Below are positions 1-9,676 of a stretch of 64,000 nucleotides of DNA, piece by piece. A model generated the notes under the pieces. It was not told the DNA's origin, did no database searches, and worked only from the letters and a program-made list of their open reading frames with translations. Position numbers and translations under genes: made by a program. The stretch's first letter is position 1, and every line of letters starts with the position of its first letter. Source of the DNA: Flavobacterium fluviatile (GTDB taxonomy: Bacteria > Bacteroidota > Bacteroidia > Flavobacteriales > Flavobacteriaceae); the NCBI RefSeq assembly GCF_010645065.1, contig NZ_JAADZW010000001.1:806001-870000 (forward strand), in the 5' to 3' direction.

Positions 1-132
1 AAAATTGACATACTGCAAGGGGATGATTTAGAAGGGGAATTGCTGGTCATAATCGATTACAAAATAAGAAGCACAAACTCAAGAAGCAATCTTGTTTATC
101 CGTTTTATAAAGGAGAAGGCACTAATATTTAA
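1..132 (+). CDS. gp25/GPW-like eCIS baseplate protein, C-terminal fragment
   Basis: The first 43 codons are open from base 1 and end in TAA at 130-132, so this is the C-terminus of a gene entering from the left. The peptide ends with the pattern D-Y-K-I-R-S-T-N-S-R followed by N-L-V-Y-P-F-Y, the usual end of gp25-like baseplate wedge proteins (T4 gp25, TssE, Afp9/Pvc9). The family helps build the baseplate from which the sheath polymerises. Eleven bases separate it from the next baseplate gene. Family assignment rests only on this tail and on the context. Confidence 0.75.
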   Translation, partial: KIDILQGDDLEGELLVIIDYKIRSTNSRSNLVYPFYKGEGTNI

Positions 133-143
133 GTTTATTACCT

Positions 144-3100
144 ATGAGTACCGGCAGCCAGACACACAGTGTAATTTTTAAAAGAAATGGAATCAACCAG
201 GATGAACGCTTTAGTGATGCATTAGAGCCGGGCAACTTAAAACTTCATGATTTTACGATTGAAGACTGGCTGCTATTTGCTTATAATTTCGCAAAGGAAG
301 TCAACTTTTTCGATACTAATGACCATACAAAATCTCAGGGAGACTGGCAGGAATTCTTTAGCTATTTCGGGTTTTCCAATGATAATCTTCCAAATGGTAT
401 TCCTAAAAGAACAGATCAAAAATACATCGATTTAAAAGAAAACATTTCCGGAATATTATCAAATGCCAATGTAAATAAAGACCTTGCTCCTCACCTAACG
501 CTATTTGTGTGTTTCCTGAAATTATTGGAATTGTCACAAAACAAACTAAATTTAATTACAAAAAAGCATTTAGATTTTTTTTATAAAGATATACTGCAGA
601 TCGAAAAACTCCCTCCAAAAGCAGATAAAGTCAATATTATTTTTGAGCTGGCAAAAAAAATTGCAGAAGAAAGAATTCCTGCAGGTACAGAACTTGATGC
701 CGGAAAAGATCCAGATGGCAAAAAATTAATATACAAAACCACAGAAGAATTCATTGCCAACAGAGCCACTGTAGCCTACCTGAAAAATGTGTACAATGAC
801 GTGGACCGTGGTGAGATAAAATACAGCGAAATTGCAAATTCCATTGACGGAAAAGGAGAACCGCTGAAAGATGATGCTCCATATTGGTTTCCTTTTGGAT
901 ATACATCCAATGAAGAGAAATACCCCGAATTAAGCGATGCTAAATTAGGTTTTGCAATAGCCGGAGAAATATTTAATCTTAAGGAAGGCGACAGAAAAAT
1001 TGATATCACTATTACTTTTTCTGAAGATTTAATTTTTTATAGTGCATTTAATGTCGATGATCTTTTGGAAAACATCAGCATTCTGTATAGTGGACAGAAA
1101 GAATGGATTGGAAAATTTAGACCTGGCGAAAACATATCTTTTAAAAATGGTATTCAATCTTCGGCAATTGGCGGCAACGAATTAAGACTGGTTTTTGAGA
1201 TACCAAAAGATAGTCCGGCAATTGTTGGCTATGACCAGAAAATTTTAGGTGAATTTTTCGCAACAGAACTGCCTGTTATTCGGTTTTTAATTCGTACAGA
1301 AGATAAAAAAGGACATAGTCTTTTTAGAAGCTTAGTTACAAAAAATATAACCGGTATTTCAACAAAAGTAGAAGTTAAGGATGTGAGATCTCTACTGTTA
1401 GAGAGCGATAACGGCCTGCTTAATGCTGCAAAACCTTTTTATCCTTTTACAACCCAGCCCGAAAAAAACAGTTCCTTTATAATCGACTATCCGGAAATTT
1501 TTTCTAAAAAATGGCAAGAGGCAGATATCAGCATTAAGTGGAAAAACACTCCGGTATCATTTGAAACTCATTACGCTGCGTACAAAAAAAACTTTTTGGA
1601 AACAATAAGCAAGGATATTTTTACATCTGCAATGTTCATCAGGGGAAACAATAAAATTAAAAAGAATGTAAATCAGCCTGAAGACGGAGTTATATCAGCA
1701 AGAAAAACCGATTCAGAGTTAGAAATTGCTGCAGAAAATACCGGGTCAGCTGCCATAAATACAAAAGATCCTATTGTTACAAAGGACTATTTTAAAGGAA
1801 CATTATCTGTTTTAAACAAAGAAACCTGGGACAAACAAAATGAAGCAGTCAATCTATTTGATGATCCTGATAGTGATAAAGTGTTTGAAACTAATATCAA
1901 TGTAAGAGGAGATTCTTATGCAATTGATAAAAGCGGTCCTGTCCGGTTGACATTAAACCAATCTTTTCTGCATTCTTTATTTCCAAAAGTATATACCATC
2001 GCCATAATGAATGTGGCTGAAAACCCTTCAACCCTTATACCAAATGAGCCTTACACCCCGATTGTAGAGAGCATAAGCCTAAATTATTCTGCTGAAGAAA
2101 CTATTGATTTTGCAGTCTCAGCCTACGAATCTAACCGAATAAAATTATTTCATGAAGCCCCTTTTGGCCAGCGTGAAGAGCATTCTTATTTGAAGCAACA
2201 AGCAATTAATAAAAATATTTTAGATGCTGCCACACCTATTACCAATTGCCTGGTTCCGGATTACTGCGATGGAGGCGAGTTTTACATAGGACTTCAGGAT
2301 GCCGAAATAGCACAGCAGATTTCACTGCTATTTCAAATATTGGAAGGAAGCGAAAATACGAGCGTTCCTTCTTTTACAGGAAAACAAAAAACAGAATGGT
2401 ATATATTATGCGATAACTACTGGAAAAATCTTGATCAGGATATTTTGACAGATGATATTGATAACTTTTTAAAATCAGGTATTGTAAAATTTAGTATTCC
2501 AAAGCAGGCATCCAATAACAATACACTCTTTCCGGACAAAACCATTTGGATAAAAGCAAAGATGCACAAAGACTATGATGCCGTTTGCAAAGTTATCGAT
2601 GTAAAAACCCAGGTTGTTACCGCCCAGTTTTTTGATAACAACAACAATTTAGCTCATTTAGACAACTCTTTGCCTGCTAAAACAATATCTAAATTAATTA
2701 CCAGGGTTCCGCAGATTAAAAGTGTTTATCAGCCTTTTAATTCATTTTCCGGTAAATCTCCTGAGTCAGATCAATCTTATTATCTCCGTGTTAGTGAACG
2801 ACTGAGACACAAAAACAGAGCCATTACACTTTGGGATTATGAGCATCTTATTTTACAGGAATTTCCAAATATTTTTAGGGTAAAATGCCTTAATCATACT
2901 TTTATTTCGGGTACAGATACCTCGTTTTTATCACCGGGAAATGTAACACTGGTCGTCATTCCGGATATTGTGGATAAAAATGTATTCGATATTTATGAGC
3001 CAAGAGTGAGCACAGCTACATTAAACAGCATAGAGCATTTTATAAATTCTAAAAATTCAATGCAAGTGCATGTAAAAGCAATTAATCCTGATTATGAAAA

Positions 3101-3530
3101 AGTTATTATAAAACTAAATGTTAAGTTTTATTCTCAATACGATGAGAATTTTTATAAAAAACAGCTCAATGAAGATCTGATCAGATTTTTGTCGCCCTGG
3201 GCATTTGATACTTCTAAGCAAATCATATTCGGAGTTGAGCTGCAGCGCAGTATTGTTATAGAATATATAGAAAATTTACATTATGTAGATTTTATATCTG
3301 AACTGGAGATGGCGATATATATTGATAAGAAAACAAATAAGGAACAGCCTAATCAATTAGAAGATACAGAAAAAAATGAGGAAAATATAACTGTTTTAGA
3401 GTTTTTGAACACACTGGCTCCATCCAGTCCACAAAACATCCTTGTCTCTGTTAAAAACCACATTATCAGCACCAATATAAAAACCTGCAAAGAAGCAATA
3501 CCAGAACAACCTGAAAAATGTCGATACTAA
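144..3530 (+). CDS. eCIS baseplate J-like protein (Afp11/Pvc11-like)
   Basis: A 1128-residue baseplate component of an extracellular contractile injection system. Around residue 178 it carries the I-P-A-G-T-E-L-D-A-G-K-D stretch followed by an N-R-A motif, which I recognise from large baseplate proteins of this class. Near residues 875-960 is a region like baseplate J/gp47 proteins (S-Y-Y-L-R-V-S-E-R-L-R-H-K, then W-D-Y-E, then a short beta-rich core). There is no signal peptide or membrane segment, as expected for a particle assembled in the cytosol. It overlaps the next gene by 13 bases, so the two are probably translationally coupled. Assignment to Afp11 rather than another baseplate subunit is by context. 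Confidence 0.8.
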   Translation: MSTGSQTHSVIFKRNGINQDERFSDALEPGNLKLHDFTIEDWLLFAYNFAKEVNFFDTNDHTKSQGDWQEFFSYFGFSNDNLPNGIPKRTDQKYIDLKENISGILSNANVNKDLAPHLTLFVCFLKLLELSQNKLNLITKKHLDFFYKDILQIEKLPPKADKVNIIFELAKKIAEERIPAGTELDAGKDPDGKKLIYKTTEEFIANRATVAYLKNVYNDVDRGEIKYSEIANSIDGKGEPLKDDAPYWFPFGYTSNEEKYPELSDAKLGFAIAGEIFNLKEGDRKIDITITFSEDLIFYSAFNVDDLLENISILYSGQKEWIGKFRPGENISFKNGIQSSAIGGNELRLVFEIPKDSPAIVGYDQKILGEFFATELPVIRFLIRTEDKKGHSLFRSLVTKNITGISTKVEVKDVRSLLLESDNGLLNAAKPFYPFTTQPEKNSSFIIDYPEIFSKKWQEADISIKWKNTPVSFETHYAAYKKNFLETISKDIFTSAMFIRGNNKIKKNVNQPEDGVISARKTDSELEIAAENTGSAAINTKDPIVTKDYFKGTLSVLNKETWDKQNEAVNLFDDPDSDKVFETNINVRGDSYAIDKSGPVRLTLNQSFLHSLFPKVYTIAIMNVAENPSTLIPNEPYTPIVESISLNYSAEETIDFAVSAYESNRIKLFHEAPFGQREEHSYLKQQAINKNILDAATPITNCLVPDYCDGGEFYIGLQDAEIAQQISLLFQILEGSENTSVPSFTGKQKTEWYILCDNYWKNLDQDILTDDIDNFLKSGIVKFSIPKQASNNNTLFPDKTIWIKAKMHKDYDAVCKVIDVKTQVVTAQFFDNNNNLAHLDNSLPAKTISKLITRVPQIKSVYQPFNSFSGKSPESDQSYYLRVSERLRHKNRAITLWDYEHLILQEFPNIFRVKCLNHTFISGTDTSFLSPGNVTLVVIPDIVDKNVFDIYEPRVSTATLNSIEHFINSKNSMQVHVKAINPDYEKVIIKLNVKFYSQYDENFYKKQLNEDLIRFLSPWAFDTSKQIIFGVELQRSIVIEYIENLHYVDFISELEMAIYIDKKTNKEQPNQLEDTEKNEENITVLEFLNTLAPSSPQNILVSVKNHIISTNIKTCKEAIPEQPEKCRY

Positions 3531-6226
3531 ACCAACATATCACTATTCCTAAAAAATTGGCCACAGAGGACGATTTGGATTTCTATTACTTAAAAACAAA
3601 AGGAATTGAGTATATAGAGTCTTTTGGCAGTAAACTATGGACCGATTTTAATGAGCATGATCCAGGTATAACAATTCTCGAGATGCTTTGCTATGCTATT
3701 TCGGATCTTGGGATGAGACTCAATCTTCCTATAGAAAATATATTAGAATCAGATGACAGCAACAAAGGCATTCAAAAACAGTTTTTTAAAGCCTCAGATG
3801 TATTGTCTTCCAGCCCGGTAACACAAAATGATTACCGAAAACTATTTATAGATATTAAAGGAGTCAGAAATTGCTGGCTTGCCAGACATAGGAAAACCGT
3901 CTATGCAGATTGCAAAAAAAACCAGCTCTCTTACGACATTAAGGATTATGAAAACCTGGCAGCCACCCCAAACTTAAGAAAGTCTTTTGAGCTTAATGGC
4001 TTATATGATCTGTATGTCGATTTTGAAAGCTCAAAGCCTGCAGAAATAGAAATTGTTAAAGAAAAAATCAGAAAGCAGTATCATGCCAACAGAAACCTTT
4101 GCGAAGATCTTGTTGCTATCAAAAAAGTAGAAGAGTACGCTATTAAAATATGTGCAGATATTGAAGTAAATACGGAAGCCGATGAGGAACTGGTTCATGC
4201 GAAGGTCATTTATGCTCTGGAAAGTTATTTATCTACAACAGTCAATTTTTATTCGCTGAAACAAATGATGGACAAAGGATATTCGACCCTCGAAATTTTT
4301 GACGGTCCGGTTTTAGAGAATGGTTTTATTGATACTAAAGAATTGCTTACTGCTGATTTGAGAAACCAAGTGCGTCTCTCAGATATTATGAGAATAATAA
4401 TGTCGGTTCCGGATGTAATCCTGATCAAAGATATTTCATTGGGAAATTGCGGAGGCGATGATCTGGAAAATAAATGGCTTATCTGTCTTTCAGCTTACCA
4501 AAAACCAGTTATTTGCAACAAAAGTGTTTTTAATTACAATAAAGGATTATTGCCTCTCAATATCAATCAGGCACAGGTAAAAATTTATTTAGACGCCATC
4601 AAAGCAGAGAAAGACAAAGCTACAACCAACGCCAGCCAGAATAAAGAATTAGAAGTGCCAAATGGACAATATCTGAACACTGATATTTACACCACCATAC
4701 AAAACGATTTTCCTGAAACTTATGGAATAGGAGAAACAGGACTTCCTTCCAGAGCATCTGTGGAACGAAAATCTAAAGCAAAACAATTAAAAGGATATCT
4801 CTTATTTTTTGATCAGATATTAGGAAGTTATTTTAAGCAATTGGGACAGGTGAGCGAATTGCTTTCTGTTAGCGGAAATCAGACACGTACGCTTTTTACG
4901 CAGGTTGTTAAAGACATTGAAGGGGCTAATGATATTGTGGACGGATATGAAAATTATACTGATGAAGCTATTACTGAATTGCTTTTTGACCAACAGGACA
5001 ATAATATCGAACGAAGAAATAAAATTTTAGATCACCTTTTGTCGCGTTTTGCCGAAAATTTTTCTGAATACGTATTTGTAAACAAAACCATCTACGGCAA
5101 CACCACAGATCAGGTAGTATTACGCGACAAAGAAAGTTTTTTAAAAGATTATAAAGCTGTTAGCAAAGAGCGCGGTAATGCTTTTGATTATTACAAACAG
5201 CCCGTTACGAATTTATGGGATACCAACAATGTTTCGGGAGCAGAAAAAAGGATTTCGAGACTCATTGGTATTAAAGATTACAGCCGGAGAAATCTTTCCA
5301 ATTCGTTTGTCGAAATGTACAATTTTATTGATTCTGATAATCAATCTGTATATCGATGGCGCATTTTAGACACTCATAAGGATATCGTACTTTCTTCAAC
5401 AGCAGAATACTTCGATACTTCCGCAGCAAATAAGGAACTTTATTTTGCGGTACTGCAAATTATTCAGACCCGGGAATACAAAATAAAGGAAGCTTTTAAA
5501 AACGGCACCGTAGAAGATTTATCCCTCATAGATAATATTTTGATTCAGCAGTCGGATGCCGGAAAATATTCTTATGACATTATAAACCCGGCAATAAAAG
5601 ACAAGGCAAACCCAAACCGTATTATTGCCCGCAGATTCGAATACTATAATAATCTTCCGGACTTAGAAAAATCGATTTTGGAATTGATTCGGTTTATGAA
5701 AGAAGATTTTACCGAAGAAGGAATGTTTTTGGTTGAACACATGATGCTTCGTCCAGATGTACATCTGACTACAGTAAACCCTGATACTTTTATGCCTGTC
5801 TGCGCTGATGAGTGCGATAATTGCGAACCGACAGACCCCTACTCCTATCGTGTGAGTGTAGTGCTGCCGGGATACACATTGCGGTTTGCAAATACCGACT
5901 TTAGAAATTATATAGAAAAAATAATTAAAGAAGAATTACCGGCCCACGTACTTGCCAAAATATGCTGGATCGGATATAGGGAAAAGGATGTAAAAGACCC
6001 CGCAGAAAACCAGCTTGTTCAGTTCGAAAAAACGTATAAAGACTACTTGTTTGCTAAAACCGATTTGAATCAGGAGCAGCCGGAATCACAGTTAATCAGC
6101 TTTATTAAGGCACTAACCGTTCTGGACAATGTGTACCCAACCGGACGACTGTTTGACTGCAGTGATGAAAACGAGCGATTATCAGATAAAATTATTCTAG
6201 GAAAAACAAATTTAGGATCACTATAA
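3518..6226 (+). CDS. eCIS baseplate protein (Afp12/gp6-TssF-like N-terminus)
   Basis: A 902-residue protein. Its N-terminus has W-T-D-F-N-E-H-D-P-G-I-T-I-L-E-M-L (about residues 42-58), the hallmark of gp6/TssF-like and Pvc11/Pvc12-like baseplate proteins, where D-P-G precedes an amphipathic helix. A C-terminal cysteine-containing segment (C-A-D-E-C-D-N-C, about residues 767-774) could bind a metal, but this is inference. The ATG at 3518 lies inside the preceding gene, giving a 13-base overlap. Together with the preceding protein it would form the wedge ring around the spike. No catalytic function is expected. Confidence 0.78.
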   Translation: MSILNQHITIPKKLATEDDLDFYYLKTKGIEYIESFGSKLWTDFNEHDPGITILEMLCYAISDLGMRLNLPIENILESDDSNKGIQKQFFKASDVLSSSPVTQNDYRKLFIDIKGVRNCWLARHRKTVYADCKKNQLSYDIKDYENLAATPNLRKSFELNGLYDLYVDFESSKPAEIEIVKEKIRKQYHANRNLCEDLVAIKKVEEYAIKICADIEVNTEADEELVHAKVIYALESYLSTTVNFYSLKQMMDKGYSTLEIFDGPVLENGFIDTKELLTADLRNQVRLSDIMRIIMSVPDVILIKDISLGNCGGDDLENKWLICLSAYQKPVICNKSVFNYNKGLLPLNINQAQVKIYLDAIKAEKDKATTNASQNKELEVPNGQYLNTDIYTTIQNDFPETYGIGETGLPSRASVERKSKAKQLKGYLLFFDQILGSYFKQLGQVSELLSVSGNQTRTLFTQVVKDIEGANDIVDGYENYTDEAITELLFDQQDNNIERRNKILDHLLSRFAENFSEYVFVNKTIYGNTTDQVVLRDKESFLKDYKAVSKERGNAFDYYKQPVTNLWDTNNVSGAEKRISRLIGIKDYSRRNLSNSFVEMYNFIDSDNQSVYRWRILDTHKDIVLSSTAEYFDTSAANKELYFAVLQIIQTREYKIKEAFKNGTVEDLSLIDNILIQQSDAGKYSYDIINPAIKDKANPNRIIARRFEYYNNLPDLEKSILELIRFMKEDFTEEGMFLVEHMMLRPDVHLTTVNPDTFMPVCADECDNCEPTDPYSYRVSVVLPGYTLRFANTDFRNYIEKIIKEELPAHVLAKICWIGYREKDVKDPAENQLVQFEKTYKDYLFAKTDLNQEQPESQLISFIKALTVLDNVYPTGRLFDCSDENERLSDKIILGKTNLGSL

Positions 6227-6238
6227 AAAACTATTCTC

Positions 6239-9200
6239 ATGTCAGCAAAACTTTCAACAATAACAACCCAATACCGCCGATTCACAAAGAATCAGGTACT
6301 TACAGAAGGAAACCTTAATGAGGTAGTAGATTTTTTTGACGACCAGGACCGCCTGTCCCGCATTTACCTCAGCGGGGTTGGTATAGTTTGCGGATTTTAT
6401 CCGGCTTATGATGAGTCTCAAAAAATCATTTCGTTAACACAGGGAACAGGTATAACTACAGATGGTGATCTTTTTAAATTATATCAGGCGGATCCATTTG
6501 GAAACAAAAAAATCAATTTTGAATCCAAAACCTATACACACTGTAAAATTTATGATAATACAAAAGCCGCTTACAAACCTTTTTTCTATGATGAATCAAA
6601 CAAACAATTGCCTCTTTTTGAACTACTGACAGAGGAACAGCAAAAAAAAGAGAAAGATCCCTATTTTGCTTTAAATCAATTTTCTGCAAATACTCAATTT
6701 GACATAAAAGATGCTGTACTTCTTTTGTATCTGGAGACGTATGAAAAAGAATCTGATCTTTGTGTAAGTCTTTCCTGCGACAATCAGGGATTGGAAATTG
6801 TAGGCAATTATAAAGTTTTGATTGTCAGCAAAACGGTTGCCATACAAATAATGAATCATGACAGCATGACTGGCAAAATCAATTATACGAATTTATATCA
6901 TCAATTACCGGATGTAAAATCAAACAGAATTGTATTAAAATCAGAAGATTTTATTCATCTTGAAGCAATAAAAAAAGCTTTTTGCAAAGGTATCTTCAAA
7001 AACAATGTTGTTAAGAATTTACTGGAAGGCTACAATACGCTTTTGACAGGCTTAAACAAGCCACTAGCTTTAGATGCTATTCAAAAAAAAATAAACGAAT
7101 TGTTTAATTTTGAAAGCGACCCGGTACTGCCTCCGGATTTTCAATATCTCTATGATCTCCTTAATGATCTTGTAGATACCTACAACGAAACCAAAGGGTT
7201 ATTGCTGGCTATAGATGACAATTACTGTGATCCTGATATCGATGCTTTTCCAAAACACTTAATGCTGGGCGAACTGATAAAAACAGCACCTTGTTCTGAA
7301 TTTCGTCATGCTTTTTATAAATCGCCCTTACTTACAGGAGAAAACGGCAGCAATTGCAATGACTGCTTTGCAGATGATAAAGATTTAGAAGAAAAGGAAA
7401 AAGAAGCAGCAGATGAAATACAAATATGCTACGGCGAAAACACAGCCAGACAAAAAATGTACAGTCTTATTTTGCGAACTCTATATATATTAGAAAACTA
7501 CAACCCATTACATGATTTTATAAAAATTACACCCTCTTTGCAAATGGGCAAACTGGGCAAAAAAGCTATTCCTTTTTACAATGATGTAAATGATTCCCTG
7601 ATCAGGGCATGGGATTTTGATAAAACCATTTTAGGATTGCAAAAAAACAATGTTAGTTACCACGATGATTTACTGAATACTAAAAAACCGCTCGAAATAC
7701 ATCTTGATAGTGATTTTTACAGAATAGAAGGTCATCAGGGGCGCAACTACAAAGAAGCATTAAAAGCCATCCAGCAAATCAGATTAGAAAACGGACTCGG
7801 ATTTAATATCATGGTCCTGGCGGTAAATGCCAATGAACTGGATAAAACCATTCATAATTTTACCAAATATTACCTCGGCAAAAACCATGGTTACGAACAC
7901 AAAGCAGGCGTAGTTCCCGGCGGTACCTTTATAATGATATATCTGGAAGAAAAAATACCTTACTATTACTATTATAACTCCCGCAGACCGTCTTTAACCG
8001 GTGACTTTGAAAAATTTACGGAAGGGATACCGGTTTTAAATCCGGTTGTAGCCGACTTTTCAATTCCGTATTTATGCTGTGACGAAAACAATATAGGCCT
8101 TACTTTACCAGTAGATAAAATTTGTTTTGACAGCAAAACACCACCAATTCCTTTTAAAGTATCCCCTGCAGGAGGTTTTGTAAAAGCGAACGTAAGACCG
8201 GATCAAAACGGAGGAGTCACCGTAGATGAATCCGGAGTAGTTGTTTTTGATCCAAATTTAGTGAGCCAGGATTTAATAGGTCAAGCCATAACCTTTACAG
8301 TAAATAATTTTGAAACGAAATGTGCCATAACCCTATTTGAAAAACCTTTACTCGATTTTATCGCTGTACCTGTTAGCTCTTCAGGAATTAGTGAGACTGA
8401 AGTTGCTTTTACCATAAAAGGAGAAAATCTTTCCGGCAATAAATACACTTGGAATTTTGGAGACAAAACCGATCCTGTTATAGTTGAAAAAACAGAAATA
8501 AAACACATCTACAAGTACAATAGTGAAGGACAGAAAAAATTCACTTTTGATGTTACTCTTAGTGCAGACAATGGCAATTGCGGTTTTCAGATCACCAATC
8601 CGGTGAGTTTTGAAATTTCAGACTCAAAAGTACTGGTTGAAAACAAGCTGGTTAACAGGATCTCATTTTGCAGAAAAGATAAAGCGGTATTGCTTACCCT
8701 TGAACCCGCTATAAAAGATGCAGTTCTTTCAGGAGAAGGGGTTCAACCAGCAAAAGGAGGACAATTTCAGTTTATTCCGCTTAAAGTCCCTGAAGATGTG
8801 ACCAGCGTAACTATTCTTGTAAACGGCAAACCCTCCAATCTTGTAATCACTCTTTTAGATCTGCCAGTTCCAAATTTTACTGCCAGCCTGGATAAAGCGG
8901 GAATTTTAACCCTCACCAACAATTCTCAAAACGCCTTATCCTACACCTGGAAAATTAATGAGGAATTAATAATAACAGATAAAAAAGACCCCCTGGAAAG
9001 ACCAACGGCTTTATTTAATGAATCCTCTATTTTGGTGTCATTAACTGCCGAAGGCAAATGCGGACAAGCAACTGACGGGCCAAGACCAATTGAGATCAGA
9101 AAAGTGGCTGAAACAAACAACTGTCTTTATAACGCCGATCTATTTGTAAAAAACTCACTTAAAACAATTTCTTATTTTAAAGAAATTGCTATTTCAAATA

Positions 9201-9676
9201 AATTCAATACGGAAACGAACAGCTTCCTTTCTGAAACTGAAAACAGATTTGTCGAAATTCAGAAAAATCTGGAGGATTACATCAACGGTAAGTTAAATGA
9301 TAAATTATCAGAATTATTCACCCAGGAATATTTCAATTTAATATCAAAAGTTGCTGCTGCTGCCATTGAAGAGCAAAATGGCAACCATATTACTGCAGTA
9401 CAAGGATTTATATTCCTAAACACTTCTTTGTTTTATACTATTTTAAGATGTCAGAATGCAAGAACACTTAAAGCTTCTGAAAAACAAATAGTCCATTCAT
9501 CATCTCTTTTTACCAATTTATTTAAAAGTTTCCTGGAAAGAAAATTCAATACTGACAGAACAGGATCTTTGAAAGAATTTTTGTCAGGCATGCAGACTGT
9601 ATTTGCAAAAATTGATTTTATACTATCCGGTTTAAATACACAATTAGAAGATATTACAAGTGGTGCCAAATTCTAA
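6239..9676 (+). CDS. eCIS-associated PKD/Ig-like domain structural protein
   Basis: A 1145-residue protein starting 12 bases after the preceding baseplate gene. The N-terminal ~100 residues (F-T-K-N-Q-V-L-T-E-G-N-L-N-E, then R-L-S-R-I-Y-L-S-G-V-G) look like a baseplate- or fibre-attachment module. An Ig-like beta segment spans about residues 635-700. A PKD domain (Y-T-W-N-F-G-D at about 736-742) spans about 705-795, and a second PKD-like unit (Y-T-W-K) lies near 885-950. The last ~200 residues look helical. PKD domains are usually extracellular adhesion or spacer modules, so a peripheral baseplate or fibre role is inferred. There is no signal peptide. Exact family not recognised. Confidence 0.6.
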   Translation: MSAKLSTITTQYRRFTKNQVLTEGNLNEVVDFFDDQDRLSRIYLSGVGIVCGFYPAYDESQKIISLTQGTGITTDGDLFKLYQADPFGNKKINFESKTYTHCKIYDNTKAAYKPFFYDESNKQLPLFELLTEEQQKKEKDPYFALNQFSANTQFDIKDAVLLLYLETYEKESDLCVSLSCDNQGLEIVGNYKVLIVSKTVAIQIMNHDSMTGKINYTNLYHQLPDVKSNRIVLKSEDFIHLEAIKKAFCKGIFKNNVVKNLLEGYNTLLTGLNKPLALDAIQKKINELFNFESDPVLPPDFQYLYDLLNDLVDTYNETKGLLLAIDDNYCDPDIDAFPKHLMLGELIKTAPCSEFRHAFYKSPLLTGENGSNCNDCFADDKDLEEKEKEAADEIQICYGENTARQKMYSLILRTLYILENYNPLHDFIKITPSLQMGKLGKKAIPFYNDVNDSLIRAWDFDKTILGLQKNNVSYHDDLLNTKKPLEIHLDSDFYRIEGHQGRNYKEALKAIQQIRLENGLGFNIMVLAVNANELDKTIHNFTKYYLGKNHGYEHKAGVVPGGTFIMIYLEEKIPYYYYYNSRRPSLTGDFEKFTEGIPVLNPVVADFSIPYLCCDENNIGLTLPVDKICFDSKTPPIPFKVSPAGGFVKANVRPDQNGGVTVDESGVVVFDPNLVSQDLIGQAITFTVNNFETKCAITLFEKPLLDFIAVPVSSSGISETEVAFTIKGENLSGNKYTWNFGDKTDPVIVEKTEIKHIYKYNSEGQKKFTFDVTLSADNGNCGFQITNPVSFEISDSKVLVENKLVNRISFCRKDKAVLLTLEPAIKDAVLSGEGVQPAKGGQFQFIPLKVPEDVTSVTILVNGKPSNLVITLLDLPVPNFTASLDKAGILTLTNNSQNALSYTWKINEELIITDKKDPLERPTALFNESSILVSLTAEGKCGQATDGPRPIEIRKVAETNNCLYNADLFVKNSLKTISYFKEIAISNKFNTETNSFLSETENRFVEIQKNLEDYINGKLNDKLSELFTQEYFNLISKVAAAAIEEQNGNHITAVQGFIFLNTSLFYTILRCQNARTLKASEKQIVHSSSLFTNLFKSFLERKFNTDRTGSLKEFLSGMQTVFAKIDFILSGLNTQLEDITSGAKF

